A stretch of DNA of 64,000 nucleotides, from assembly GCA_934402375.1 (NCBI GenBank), contig CAKRUB010000001.1:1-64000 (forward strand), written 5' to 3'. Under the pieces are notes generated by a model. It was not told where the DNA came from, made no database searches, and saw only the letters and a program-made list of their open reading frames with translations. This DNA is from an uncultured Acetatifactor sp. (GTDB taxonomy: Bacteria; Bacillota; Clostridia; Lachnospirales; Lachnospiraceae). The translations under genes were made by a program, and so were the position numbers. Numbering within the stretch: the first letter of the stretch is position 1; every line of letters starts with the position of its first letter. Below, one piece after another: positions 17,623 through 26,524 of the stretch.

Positions 17623-18552
17623 TTGGATGTAATGTCATTGCTAAATGCGTTGCCCGGAGCCTGTGCTCAGGGGCTGATATGGGGAATCATGGCGATCGGG
17701 GTCTATATCACCTATAAGATCCTTGACCTCGCCGATCTGACTGTGGACGGAACCATGTGTACGGGAGGAGCTGTCTGCATCATGATGATGCTGGCGGGAT
17801 TTCCGGTCTGGTTTGCACTGCTCGTCGCTTTTATAGCGGGTGCTCTGGCTGGACTTGTGACAGGTGTATTGCACACGTTTTTCGGAATCCCTGCCATCCT
17901 TGCGGGAATTCTGACACAGCTGGGATTGTATTCCATCAATCTCCGCATCATGAGCAACAAGGCGAATCAGGCGATCAATGTCGACAAATACGAGCTGCTT
18001 GTCTCCCTGCGTTATATCAAGGATGTTCCGTTTTATAAAAATACACTGGTGATCGCGCTGATTACGATTGCCCTTCTGATTGCGCTGCTGTACTGGTTCT
18101 TCGGAACGGAGCTCGGCTGCTCCATCAGAGCCACTGGCTCTAACCAGAACATGTCCAGAGCGCAGGGCATTAACACGAATGTGACGAAGATTATCGGACT
18201 GATGCTCAGCAACGGCATCGTTGCGTTTGCAAGCGCACTTTATGCACAGTATCAGGGCTTCGCGGACATTAATGCAGGACGTGGAGCAATCGTTATCGGT
18301 CTTGCAGCGGTTATCATCGCACAGGTTATCTTTGGGAAGATTCATGGAAATTTTGCCTTTAAGCTCGCATCCGTGGCAATGGGCGGTGTTGTCTATTACC
18401 TCGTGCTTCAGGTTGTGCTCTGGCTTGGCTTGAACGCAAACGATCTGAAGCTGGTTTCCGCAATGGTCGTTGCGGTGTTCCTTGCAATCCCTTACGTCAA
18501 GGATCATTATTTCAGAAAGTCCGCGAAAAAGGGAGGTGCTTCCAATGCTTGA
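17623..18552 (+). CDS. ABC transporter permease (TrpY/COG4120 type)
   Basis: 309 residues with about eight hydrophobic segments, in the branched-chain-amino-acid/ribose permease superfamily. Motifs include DLADLTVDGTMCTGGA near 30-45, LGCSIRATGSNQNMSRAQG (about 164-182) and IIGLMLSNG. The TTG start at 17623 is preferred because GGGGAGG ends 9 nt upstream; an ATG at 17632 is 18 nt away. It lies 24 nt after the binding protein gene and overlaps the ATPase gene by 8 nt, so the three form one transport unit. Confidence 0.9.
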   Translation: MDVMSLLNALPGACAQGLIWGIMAIGVYITYKILDLADLTVDGTMCTGGAVCIMMMLAGFPVWFALLVAFIAGALAGLVTGVLHTFFGIPAILAGILTQLGLYSINLRIMSNKANQAINVDKYELLVSLRYIKDVPFYKNTLVIALITIALLIALLYWFFGTELGCSIRATGSNQNMSRAQGINTNVTKIIGLMLSNGIVAFASALYAQYQGFADINAGRGAIVIGLAAVIIAQVIFGKIHGNFAFKLASVAMGGVVYYLVLQVVLWLGLNANDLKLVSAMVVAVFLAIPYVKDHYFRKSAKKGGASNA

Positions 18553-19339
18553 CATTAATCAGATCAGCAAGACCTTTAATGCCGGAACGGTAAACGAGAA
18601 GAGAGCGCTCAACGGTCTGGACTTACATCTCGCGGAGGGCGATTTCGTCACGGTTATCGGCGGCAACGGAGCGGGAAAGTCTACGATGCTGAACGCAATC
18701 GCGGGAACGTGGTTCGTCGATGCGGGAAGCATACTGATCGACGGTGTTGACGTCACAAGGCTTTCCGAGCACAGAAGGGCAAAGTATCTCGGCCGCGTCT
18801 TTCAGGACCCGATGACGGGAACGGCTGCCAGTATGCAGATTGAAGAAAACCTCGCGCTGGCGGCGAGAAGAGGAAAGAGCAGAGGCTTGAAAATCGGTAT
18901 TACGGCGAAGGAGCGGGAGAGCTACAAGGAACAGCTGAAGATTCTCGGGCTGGGACTAGAAAACCGTCTGACGACGCATGTCGGACTTCTCTCCGGCGGA
19001 CAGAGACAGGCGCTGACACTGCTTATGGCGACACTGGAGAAGCCGAAGCTGCTGCTTCTGGATGAGCATACGGCGGCGCTCGACCCCAAGACGGCATCGA
19101 AGGTGCTGGAGGTGACAGACCGGATTGTGCAGCGCGACGGGCTGACGACAATCATGATCACGCACAACATGAAGGATGCCATTGCACACGGCAACCGCCT
19201 TGTGATGATGCATGAGGGACATATTATCTATGATGTCGCCGGTGAGGAAAAGAAGAAGCTGACGGTATCGGATCTGCTGCATAAATTTGAAGAGGCGAGC
19301 GGAGATGAATTCGCAAATGACAGAATGATGCTCGCATAA
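18545..19339 (+). CDS. ABC transporter ATP-binding protein (TrpZ/COG1101 type)
   Basis: 264 residues. Walker A GGNGAGKS (about 40-47), the Q-loop VFQDPMTGTA, signature LSGGQRQA, Walker B LLLLDEHTAALD and the H-loop ITHN are intact. Glutamate in DEH is the expected catalytic base. GGAGGT sits 6 nt before the ATG, inside the 3' end of the permease gene. It powers the importer encoded by the two genes upstream and ends the operon, as a terminator follows. Confidence 0.93.
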   Translation: MLDINQISKTFNAGTVNEKRALNGLDLHLAEGDFVTVIGGNGAGKSTMLNAIAGTWFVDAGSILIDGVDVTRLSEHRRAKYLGRVFQDPMTGTAASMQIEENLALAARRGKSRGLKIGITAKERESYKEQLKILGLGLENRLTTHVGLLSGGQRQALTLLMATLEKPKLLLLDEHTAALDPKTASKVLEVTDRIVQRDGLTTIMITHNMKDAIAHGNRLVMMHEGHIIYDVAGEEKKKLTVSDLLHKFEEASGDEFANDRMMLA

Positions 19340-19352
19340 TTTTTAGAGCCAG

Positions 19353-19386
19353 AGGGCTGCACGGGAAAGCGTGCGGCTCTTTTTTG
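19353..19386 (+). terminator. Terminator of the TrpXYZ-like operon
   Basis: The stem AGGGCTGCACG/CGTGCGGCTCT, with two G-U pairs and a 6-nt loop, is followed by a run of T's 14 nt after the ATPase stop codon. Confidence 0.85.
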
Positions 19387-19403
19387 TGGTAAGAACAAAC
19401 TAA

Positions 19404-19424
19404 TTTAACTTAATATTAGTTAAA
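19404..19424 (+). promoter_or_regulatory. Candidate operator: inverted repeat TTTAACT-N7-AGTTAAA
   Basis: A perfect 7-bp inverted repeat with a 7-nt spacer lies about 40 bp upstream of the predicted -35 box of the alpha-galactosidase gene. ACTAAT/ATTAGT arms overlap it. It may bind the LacI-type regulator encoded in this operon, but it lacks the central CG typical of LacI-family operators, so the link is inference. Confidence 0.4.
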
Positions 19425-19463
19425 ATTAATAAAATACAAAATATAATTTGTTAATTTTATCTA

Positions 19464-19492
19464 TTTAAAAAGACCGGAATTTCCCATATGAT
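19464..19492 (+). promoter_or_regulatory. Promoter of the GH36-lacI-esterase operon
   Basis: TTTAAA (19464-19469), 17 bp, TATGAT (19487-19492). The leader would start near 19499, just ahead of the conserved hairpin. Confidence 0.6.
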
Positions 19493-19500
19493 AGAGATAT

Positions 19501-19536
19501 AGGAAAATATGCGTAAGAACGTGCGCAGAAATGAGG
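19501..19536 (+). promoter_or_regulatory. Short hairpin leader element, copy C (GH36)
   Basis: TGCGT (19510-19514) pairs with GCGCA (19523-19527), one G-U, over an 8-nt loop AAGAACGT, followed by GAAATGAGG, which supplies the ribosome binding site. The sequence matches the second half of the argH leader element and the asd leader flanks. Hairpin 1 is absent. Confidence 0.6.
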
Positions 19537-19542
19537 TTGCGA

Positions 19543-21735
19543 ATGAATATTAAGTTTGATGAGCAGAACAGGGTTTTTAAGCTGGATACGGAACATACGA
19601 GTTATCTGATCGGCATTGCGGATCAGGAAGGCTTTATCGGACATATATATTATGGAAAGAAGATCAGTGACAGCAGTGTCGCTTATCTGATGCGCACGGA
19701 GGAGAACCCGCTTGTTCCCTCTAAGAATAACCGGGACAGGAGTTCTTTTTTTGATACCTTCCCGATGGAATTTCCCGGCTGTAATACAGGCGATTACCGC
19801 GAGAGCGCGATTGAGGTAAAGGATGTGAACGGGCACAATGCCGTGGAGCTGGTCTACAAGGGCTACCGCATTCTGAACGGAAAGCCCGGACTGCCCGGTC
19901 TTCCGGCGACCTTTGGCGTTGAGGACGAGTGCATGACGCTGGAGCTGGAGGCGGAGGACAAGGTGCTGGGCATGGAGGCGGTTCTCCGTTACAGTATTTT
20001 CCGCGGGCTGGATGTCGTGGCGAGAAGCGTGGAGATTAAGAATGTCTCCAAAGACAGCTTTTTCCTTACAAGACTGATGTCTGCGAGTGTGGATATGGAT
20101 CAGGAGGATTACAGACTGCTGACGCTTCACGGTTCCTGGGCGAGAGAGCGCCACATGGATTTCAGAAGCATCGGCTACGGCAAGCAGAGTGTCGGCTCCA
20201 CAAAGGGCGAATCCTCGCATCAGGAGCATCCGTTCATGGCGCTTGTCTCGGAGAAGGCAACGCAGGAGAGCGGCAATGTTTACGGCTTCCACTTTGTGTA
20301 TTCCGGAAACTTTTTCGCACAGGTGGAGAAGAACCAGTTCGACAGTCTCCGGGTTCAGATGGGTATTCATCCCAAGAACTTCTGTTTTGAGGTCAGAGCG
20401 GGAGAGAGCTTTGTTGCGCCGGAGGTTATTTTAACCTACTCCGCGGAGGGACTCGGCGGCATGAGCAGGACGTTGCACGATCTCTACAGACAGCATCTGA
20501 TCAGAAGCCCTTATAAGGATAAGAAGCGTCCGATCCTGATCAACAACTGGGAGGCGACCTACTTTAACTTTAATACGGAGAAGCTGATTGCGATTGCGAA
20601 GGAAGCGAAGCAGGCGGGAATCGAGATGCTTGTCATGGACGACGGCTGGTTCGGGCACCGCAATGACGACAACACCAGCCTCGGCGACTGGACGGTCAAT
20701 GAGGAGAAGCTTCCCGGCGGATTGAAGGTACTTGTCGATGAGGTAAATAAGATTGGTCTGAAATTCGGTATCTGGTTCGAGCCGGAGATGATTTCCCCGG
20801 ACTCCGAGCTTTACCGTGAGCATCCCGACTGGGCGATTGCAATCGAGGGAAGGGTTCCCTGCCGTTCGAGAAACCAGTTTGTGCTCGATCTCACCAGACC
20901 GGAGGTGCTGGACTATGCATACAACGCGGTGGCGGCTGTCCTCCACAGCGCGAATATTGAATATGTAAAGTGGGACATGAACCGTCAGCTCACCGACCTC
21001 GGAAGTCTGTATCTCGGCAGGGAGAATCAGGGCGAGCTCTGCCACCGCTATGTGCTTGCCGTGTATGAGCTGCAGGAGAGACTGACAAGGGAATTCCCAA
21101 ACCTGCTTCTGGAGAACTGCTCCGGCGGCGGAGCGAGATTCGATCCCGGAATGCTCTATTACAGCCCCCAGATCTGGTGCTCCGACGATACGGATGCGAT
21201 TGAACGTCTGGAGATTCAGGAGGGCACGGCACTGATCTATCCGCTGTCGACGATGGGAGCACATGTATCGGACTGTCCGAACCATACGGTCGGAAGGACA
21301 ACGCCCTTCTCCACACGCGGCAATGTCGCGCTGGCGGGTACCTTCGGCTACGAGCTTGACATTACAAAGATCCCCGAGGAGGACAGAAAGCAGATTCCTG
21401 AGCAGGTTGCGATGTACCACAAGTACAATGACCTCGTGAGAAATGGTGACTATTACAGACTTGCCTCTTACCGGGAAAATCATTTCTTTGACTGTTATGA
21501 GGTGGTTGCAAAGGATAAGTCCGAGGCGCTGATTACCTTTGTACAGGTGCTGAACCGTGCGAACCATCACAGCCGCTGCATCAGGCTCTCCGGGCTTGAT
21601 CCGAAACGGCAGTACAGAAACGAAGAGACCGGAGAGATTTATTTCGGCGACACGCTGATGAATGCAGGCATTCTCGTTCAGGGAATGTGGGGCGACTTCC
21701 AGTCGAAGCTGATTCATCTGGTGGCGGAACATTAA
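19543..21735 (+). CDS. Alpha-galactosidase, GH36
   Basis: 730 residues, standard for family GH36 (tetrameric bacterial type). It hydrolyses alpha-1,6-galactosyl residues, here probably from imported galactomannan oligosaccharides, since no signal peptide is present. Seen: N-terminal beta-supersandwich, (beta/alpha)8 barrel with DDGWFG (about 366-371), the nucleophile D478 in KWDMNR and the acid/base D548 in CSDDTDA, then a C-terminal beta domain. The ATG at 19543 is preferred over 19531, since ATGAGG (19531-19536) serves as its ribosome binding site. It is followed after 11 nt by the LacI gene. Confidence 0.95.
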   Translation: MNIKFDEQNRVFKLDTEHTSYLIGIADQEGFIGHIYYGKKISDSSVAYLMRTEENPLVPSKNNRDRSSFFDTFPMEFPGCNTGDYRESAIEVKDVNGHNAVELVYKGYRILNGKPGLPGLPATFGVEDECMTLELEAEDKVLGMEAVLRYSIFRGLDVVARSVEIKNVSKDSFFLTRLMSASVDMDQEDYRLLTLHGSWARERHMDFRSIGYGKQSVGSTKGESSHQEHPFMALVSEKATQESGNVYGFHFVYSGNFFAQVEKNQFDSLRVQMGIHPKNFCFEVRAGESFVAPEVILTYSAEGLGGMSRTLHDLYRQHLIRSPYKDKKRPILINNWEATYFNFNTEKLIAIAKEAKQAGIEMLVMDDGWFGHRNDDNTSLGDWTVNEEKLPGGLKVLVDEVNKIGLKFGIWFEPEMISPDSELYREHPDWAIAIEGRVPCRSRNQFVLDLTRPEVLDYAYNAVAAVLHSANIEYVKWDMNRQLTDLGSLYLGRENQGELCHRYVLAVYELQERLTREFPNLLLENCSGGGARFDPGMLYYSPQIWCSDDTDAIERLEIQEGTALIYPLSTMGAHVSDCPNHTVGRTTPFSTRGNVALAGTFGYELDITKIPEEDRKQIPEQVAMYHKYNDLVRNGDYYRLASYRENHFFDCYEVVAKDKSEALITFVQVLNRANHHSRCIRLSGLDPKRQYRNEETGEIYFGDTLMNAGILVQGMWGDFQSKLIHLVAEH

Positions 21736-21746
21736 GGAGAATTCTT

Positions 21747-22766
21747 ATGGCAAAAGCAGTAAAACTGGCAGATATTGCGGAGAGAGTCGGCGTCAGCACC
21801 GTGACGGTGTCGAAGGCGCTCTCCGGTCAGAAGGGCGTCAGCGAGGAAATGCGTGACAGAATTAAAAAACTGGCGGACGAACTCGGTTACAGACAGCCGT
21901 CCGCGGTGATGAGGGACAAGAAGACCAGACAGAGCCACAATATCGGTGTGCTGATTGAGGAGGGCTATCTCGACAAATATGAATCCTTCTACTGGCAGAT
22001 GTACCAGCATGTTTCGACCAGCGCGCTCGACTACGAATGCTTTACCCTGATGGAGGTGGTCAGCCGCCGGATGGAGGAGCAGCTGGAAATGCCGAAGGTC
22101 ATCAAGGAGCAGAAGGTTCACGGCGTGATCGTGATTGGCAGGATGTCGGCGGGCTTCTTAAAGATGCTGCGTGAGAACAGTGGCGTGCCGCTTGTCTATA
22201 TGGACTTCACGGACGAGGAGCAGGGCACGGACTCGGTTGTCTCCGACAGCTATTACGGAGCATATCATCTCACGAATTATCTGCTGGCGCAGGGACATAC
22301 GAAGATCGGCTATGTCGGAACCCTTCTTGCAACCAGCTCCATTACAGACCGTTATCTGGGCTATGTGAAGGCGCTTCTGGAGCATGGCATCCAGCCGCGT
22401 CAGGACTGGAGACTGGACGACCGCGATATGACAAGCGGTTTTATCGAGGATGAGCTCTTGCAGCTTCCGGTGGAAATGCCGACCGCATTTTTCTGCAACT
22501 GTGATCTGACGGCAGGGCGGATGATCCAGAAGCTCAGGGCAAGCGGCTACCGCGTGCCGGAGGATGTCTCGATTGCGGGCTTCGACAACTATATTTATCC
22601 GGGTATCTGCGATGTCGGCATTACGACCTACGAGGTAGACCAGACAGCTATGGCGAAGCTGGCGGTCAAGATTCTGGTAAAGAGAATGGAAAAGGAGACC
22701 TGTCGTTACGGCACACACATCGTCGAGGGCAGGCTTGTTATCAAGGAAAGTGTAGAGACGTTATGA
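21747..22766 (+). CDS. LacI-family transcriptional regulator
   Basis: 339 residues. The N-terminal helix-turn-helix KLADIAERVGVSTVTVSKAL (6-25) and hinge are followed by a periplasmic-binding-like effector domain with GVIVIGRM, YMDFTDEEQG, GAYHLTNYLLAQGHTKIGYV-type segments and VPEDVSIAGFDN. It most likely senses a mannan- or galactoside-derived sugar and controls this operon and perhaps the main mannan locus. AAGGAG precedes the ATG at 21747. Its stop overlaps the start of the esterase gene (ATGA), indicating coupling. Confidence 0.93.
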   Translation: MAKAVKLADIAERVGVSTVTVSKALSGQKGVSEEMRDRIKKLADELGYRQPSAVMRDKKTRQSHNIGVLIEEGYLDKYESFYWQMYQHVSTSALDYECFTLMEVVSRRMEEQLEMPKVIKEQKVHGVIVIGRMSAGFLKMLRENSGVPLVYMDFTDEEQGTDSVVSDSYYGAYHLTNYLLAQGHTKIGYVGTLLATSSITDRYLGYVKALLEHGIQPRQDWRLDDRDMTSGFIEDELLQLPVEMPTAFFCNCDLTAGRMIQKLRASGYRVPEDVSIAGFDNYIYPGICDVGITTYEVDQTAMAKLAVKILVKRMEKETCRYGTHIVEGRLVIKESVETL

Positions 22767-24088
22767 AATATCGGGTTTGGGGTAAAAAACTTCTTACATT
22801 CGGACTGACGGCGGTTCTCACGCTTTCTGCGGCGGGCTGTGGGGAACAGGAAAATACAGAAAAGGCGGATAATACCGCTGACGAAAGCTCATCAGTGGTA
22901 TCGGAGGAGCGCGGCATTCTGGAGGAGACTCCTGTGGAGGATGCCTTAAGCCTTCCAACCGCATTCCTCTCCGACACGGACATGGAGCTGGCGGATATGT
23001 GGGCGGACTGTGACGACAGGGCGCTCGCGGCAGTCATGCGCAAGGCGGAAGCAGGGAAAAAAGTGACGATTGCCTGCATCGGCGGCTCGATTACACAGGG
23101 AACAATAGCAACCGGAAAGCGGGATACAGAGGTCGGGGAGAGAAAGGCGTATGCCGACCGCTTCTTTGACTGGTGGGAGGAGCGCTTTCCCGGGACGGAG
23201 TTTCAGTTTGTAAATGCCGGCATCGGCGGGACGGATTCCTATCTCGGCGTACACCGGCTGGAGCGGGATGTGCTGGAAAGCGAGCCGGATCTCGTCCTCG
23301 TGGAGTTCGCAGTCAACGACGGCAACAACAATTTTTATAAGAAGTCTTACGACAATCTGCTCTACAATCTGCTGACGGACGATGCCGCACCGGCGGTTAT
23401 CTGCCTGTTCATGGCACAGACGAGCGGCATTTCCGCACAGACCAGCGAAGTGCTGGTCGGCTATCACTACAGCGTGCCCATGCTGAGCTACGCAAATGTC
23501 ATTTCCGATATGATAAAGAACGGGCGCTACACGGAGAAGGAGCTTTCCGGCGACGGCGTACATCCCTCGGCGCTGGGACATGCGGTGACGGGTGAAATCC
23601 TCTGGAATTATTTAAACAGTGTCTATGAGGTCAGGAACACGATCGGGGAGCCGGATGCGGACGCGGTGACGGAGCCGCTGACAAAGGCGGTATACGGCAA
23701 TGCTACGGTTCTGGACGGCAGTGTGATCACGCCGGAGGAGTACGGAGACTTCGCGGAGGAAAAGAGCAGTCAGCAGTTCCCGAACGGCTGGGGCTGTAAT
23801 GGAGGGGGCGGTATTGTGTTCCGGGCTTCCTTCAGCAGACTCGGAATCCTTTACCTTGCGACTACGGACGGAAAAAGTGGGCAGTTCGAGGTACTGATCG
23901 ATGGGGAACCGGTCAGGACAATCGATGCGGATTTCACCGGCGGCTGGGGAAATGCGATCAAGGCGGATGAGGTTTACGCCTCAGACACGGTGGGCGAGCA
24001 TACAGTGGAGCTCAGACGGAGCGAAAATGCCATGGGAGATATCTTTCACCTCCTTGGACTTTTAACCTCAGAAAGTATTAAAGATTAA
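22763..24088 (+). CDS. Lipoprotein SGNH esterase with C-terminal beta domain, CE17-like
   Basis: 441 residues. The lipobox SAAGCG (Cys about 29) and a Glu/Ser-rich linker show a surface-anchored protein. The SGNH hydrolase core has block I IGGSITQG with Ser109, a Gly block GIGGTDS, an Asn block VEFAVNDGNNN and the catalytic Asp/His in GDGVHPSALGH. The last 140 residues look like a jelly-roll carbohydrate-binding domain. Domain order matches the intracellular mannan acetyl-esterase at 46841-47953 (SGNH then beta domain), so a deacetylase acting on mannan outside the cell is the likely role. Placement in the LacI/GH36 operon supports this. The exact acetyl position is unknown. Confidence 0.82.
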   Translation: MKYRVWGKKLLTFGLTAVLTLSAAGCGEQENTEKADNTADESSSVVSEERGILEETPVEDALSLPTAFLSDTDMELADMWADCDDRALAAVMRKAEAGKKVTIACIGGSITQGTIATGKRDTEVGERKAYADRFFDWWEERFPGTEFQFVNAGIGGTDSYLGVHRLERDVLESEPDLVLVEFAVNDGNNNFYKKSYDNLLYNLLTDDAAPAVICLFMAQTSGISAQTSEVLVGYHYSVPMLSYANVISDMIKNGRYTEKELSGDGVHPSALGHAVTGEILWNYLNSVYEVRNTIGEPDADAVTEPLTKAVYGNATVLDGSVITPEEYGDFAEEKSSQQFPNGWGCNGGGGIVFRASFSRLGILYLATTDGKSGQFEVLIDGEPVRTIDADFTGGWGNAIKADEVYASDTVGEHTVELRRSENAMGDIFHLLGLLTSESIKD

Positions 24089-24106
24089 TTTAACTAAAAA
24101 ATAAAG

Positions 24107-24150
24107 TAGGGCAGATAACGAATTTCCGTTTTTTGAAGTTATCTGCCCTA
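24107..24150 (+). other. Perfect 13-bp hairpin between the esterase and GH26 transcription units
   Basis: TAGGGCAGATAAC (24107-24119) pairs perfectly with GTTATCTGCCCTA (24138-24150), with an 18-nt loop. No T-run follows on the plus strand, while an A-rich run precedes it, so it would act as an intrinsic terminator only for minus-strand transcripts. On the plus strand it may mark or protect the 3' end of the esterase mRNA. Confidence 0.6.
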
Positions 24151-24221
24151 AAAATATGCACAAAAATGAGAAGCTAGAATTGGTAATATGGTAAAACTGA
24201 CGAAGGATTTATGAAAAAAGA

Positions 24222-24250
24222 TTGAATTAATCGTATAAAAGATTTATAAT
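24222..24250 (+). promoter_or_regulatory. Promoter of the main mannan operon
   Basis: TTGAAT (24222-24227), 17 bp, perfect TATAAT (24245-24250), in an AT-rich region 57 nt upstream of the GH26 start. It is probably the chief promoter for the genes up to about 43.3 kb, where the first internal terminator lies. Confidence 0.78.
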
Positions 24251-24306
24251 TTAATCCATATGAAGCTAAAATTACTTAAATAATTAACCCTATGGGGAGT
24301 GATGCG

Positions 24307-25821
24307 ATGAAAAAAAGCAGGAAAGCAATGGTTAGTCTTATGGCATTGGCAACCTTTGGAAGTGTCATGGCGGGATGCGGAAGCAGCGGTGAAACGAATG
24401 GAACGGCAGAGCAGGAAGAGGTATTTGTACCCACCATCATCGGCACCTATGAGGCGGAGGACGCTTCTTTCACCGGCAATGCGAGAGCGGAGACGGGAAA
24501 GAGCGGATACAGCGGCGATGGCTATGCCACCGGATTTGAACAGGACGGCGATGAATGTACCTTCCGCATCACCGCACCGGAAAGCGGATTCTATGATCTG
24601 GTTTTTGGAAGCGCCGCGGGCGGATATAAAGAGAATTATGTGAATGTTGACGGCGACTATCTCGGAAATCTCGTGACGGACGGCACGGAGATTACAGAGT
24701 CGGAGCTGAAAAGAGTGTATCTGGACGCGGGAGATCACGATGTGACCGTTTCCAAGTACTGGGGGTGGATTGATTTGGATTACTTGAAAGTGACGACCTC
24801 AGAACCGATACCGGAATCGATTTATCAGGTGTCGGCAGAGCTGGTGAATCCCAATGCAACGGAAAACGCCAGACGCCTGATGAGCTATCTGGCAGACAAT
24901 TACGGCGAGAAGATCCTTTCCGGACAGTACTGTGACACCGGCATGTACGGAAAAGAGTTTCAGGTCATCAAGAAGGAGACGGATAAGACTCCGGCAGTGC
25001 TCGGACTTGACTTCATGGAATACACACCCTCCTTCGTGGAGAACGGAAGTACCGGAAGCTCCACGGATTTCGCCATTCAGTTCTGGGAGCAGGGAGGAAT
25101 CGTTACCTTCTGCTGGCACTGGAACGCACCGTCGAAATACCTGACGGGAAACTGGTACAGCGGCTTCTATGCACAGTACACCAACATCGACCTTGCAAAG
25201 ATCATGAACGGTGAAGATCCGGAAGGCTACGATCTGCTGATGCAGGATATAGATGCCATCGCGGCACAGCTGAAGATTCTGCAGGATGCCGGCGTGCCGA
25301 TCCTCTGGAGACCGCTGCACGAGGCGAGCGGCGGCTGGTTCTGGTGGGGCGCAAGCGGCGCTGATGCGTACATACAGCTGTACAGACTGCTCTATGACAA
25401 GCTTACAAACGAGTACGGGCTGAACAATCTGATCTGGGTATGGAACGGTCAGAACAAGGACTGGTATCCGGGTGATGAATATGTAGATATTATCGGGGAA
25501 GACATCTATCCCGGCGAGCATGTCTACACCTCACAGGTAAATAAGTATCTGGAGGCGGTGGAGTACACGACACCGGCAAAGATGGTTGTCCTTTCGGAGA
25601 ACGGATGCGTCTTCGATCCCGATCTGGCGATCCGCGACGGAGCGATGTGGGGCTTCTGGTGTACATGGAACGGCGAGTTCGTCGCCAAGCCTTCGGCGAT
25701 TTACGCATACAGCGAACAGTACACTGAGGCGAAGGCGCTGAAAAGGTTCTATGAAAACGAAGCAGTAATCACGCTGGATGAAGTTCCGAATCTCAGGGAA
25801 TATCCGATCAGGGAAAAGTAA
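24307..25821 (+). CDS. Surface endo-beta-1,4-mannanase, CBM35-GH26 lipoprotein
   Basis: 504 residues. The lipobox VMAGCG (Cys about 22) anchors it outside the cell. Residues about 42-160 form a CBM35-like domain (YEAEDASFTGNA at its start, a closing WIDLDYLKV strand). The GH26 barrel follows (about 175-490) with WHWNAP, the acid/base E339 in WRPLHEASGGW and the nucleophile E431 in VVLSENG. It cuts internal beta-1,4-mannosidic bonds in mannan or glucomannan at the surface, the first step of the pathway. The ATG at 24307 has GGGGAG 7 nt upstream; an ATG at 24292 would lack a site. Confidence 0.95.
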   Translation: MKKSRKAMVSLMALATFGSVMAGCGSSGETNGTAEQEEVFVPTIIGTYEAEDASFTGNARAETGKSGYSGDGYATGFEQDGDECTFRITAPESGFYDLVFGSAAGGYKENYVNVDGDYLGNLVTDGTEITESELKRVYLDAGDHDVTVSKYWGWIDLDYLKVTTSEPIPESIYQVSAELVNPNATENARRLMSYLADNYGEKILSGQYCDTGMYGKEFQVIKKETDKTPAVLGLDFMEYTPSFVENGSTGSSTDFAIQFWEQGGIVTFCWHWNAPSKYLTGNWYSGFYAQYTNIDLAKIMNGEDPEGYDLLMQDIDAIAAQLKILQDAGVPILWRPLHEASGGWFWWGASGADAYIQLYRLLYDKLTNEYGLNNLIWVWNGQNKDWYPGDEYVDIIGEDIYPGEHVYTSQVNKYLEAVEYTTPAKMVVLSENGCVFDPDLAIRDGAMWGFWCTWNGEFVAKPSAIYAYSEQYTEAKALKRFYENEAVITLDEVPNLREYPIREK

Positions 25822-25837
25822 AGGGGAGAGAAAAGCT

Positions 25838-26491
25838 TTGAAGAAACAAAAGGGTACAGGGCTTTTGTCTTATGACGGAAAGCTGATCGGTTTCCTGAAC
25901 AAAATGGGAGAGATCATTCTTTTAAACATGGTGTTCCTTCTGTGCTGCCTGCCGGTCGTGACGATCGGCCCGGCGCTGACATCTCTCTACTATGCGACGA
26001 TGAAGAGCATCCGGAGAGAGCGGGGTTATCCCATCAGGGAATTTTTCAGCTCGATGAAGAGGACACTCGCAAGGGGAGTGCTTCTGACGGTCGGCTGCCT
26101 GCTCTGGCTGCTGGCACTGTTCTTCGGAAGAAATTATTTCCTGGCGGCGGATGGACAGCAGACACCGATGTCGGTTCTATACAGCTTTCTTATTTTTGAC
26201 AGTGTATGCGTCATCTTGTATCTGTTCCCGGTATTTTCGAGATTCGATATGAAGCTGACACAGATTTTGAAGCTATCATTTGTTATGAGTATCAGGTTCC
26301 TGCCGCTGACGATTCTGGATCTGGTGGGAACGGCGTTGATCGGATGGGTATTAGTTTACTTCCTGCCGATCCCCTGCTTTTTCTTTGTGCCGGGGCTCTG
26401 GTGCCTCGGGCTGACCTTCCCGATGGAAAAAGCGATGCGCGCCTATATGCCGAAGGCAGAAGCAGGGGAGGAACAATGGTATGACAAATAG
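25838..26491 (+). CDS. YesL-like membrane protein (DUF624)
   Basis: 217 residues with about five hydrophobic segments and the family motifs GEIILLNMVFLLCCLPVVTI and TSLYYATMKSIRRERG near the N-terminus. DUF624/YesL proteins often accompany carbohydrate ABC importers, but their function is not known. The start is a TTG at 25838 with GGGGAG 9 nt upstream; the frame is open further upstream but overlaps the GH26 coding region. A paralogue lies at 41609-42244, one near each end of the transporter block. Confidence 0.82.
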   Translation: MKKQKGTGLLSYDGKLIGFLNKMGEIILLNMVFLLCCLPVVTIGPALTSLYYATMKSIRRERGYPIREFFSSMKRTLARGVLLTVGCLLWLLALFFGRNYFLAADGQQTPMSVLYSFLIFDSVCVILYLFPVFSRFDMKLTQILKLSFVMSIRFLPLTILDLVGTALIGWVLVYFLPIPCFFFVPGLWCLGLTFPMEKAMRAYMPKAEAGEEQWYDK

Positions 26492-26524
26492 TTTTAAGCG
26501 CATGGCGCGGAAACGGGGAAAACG

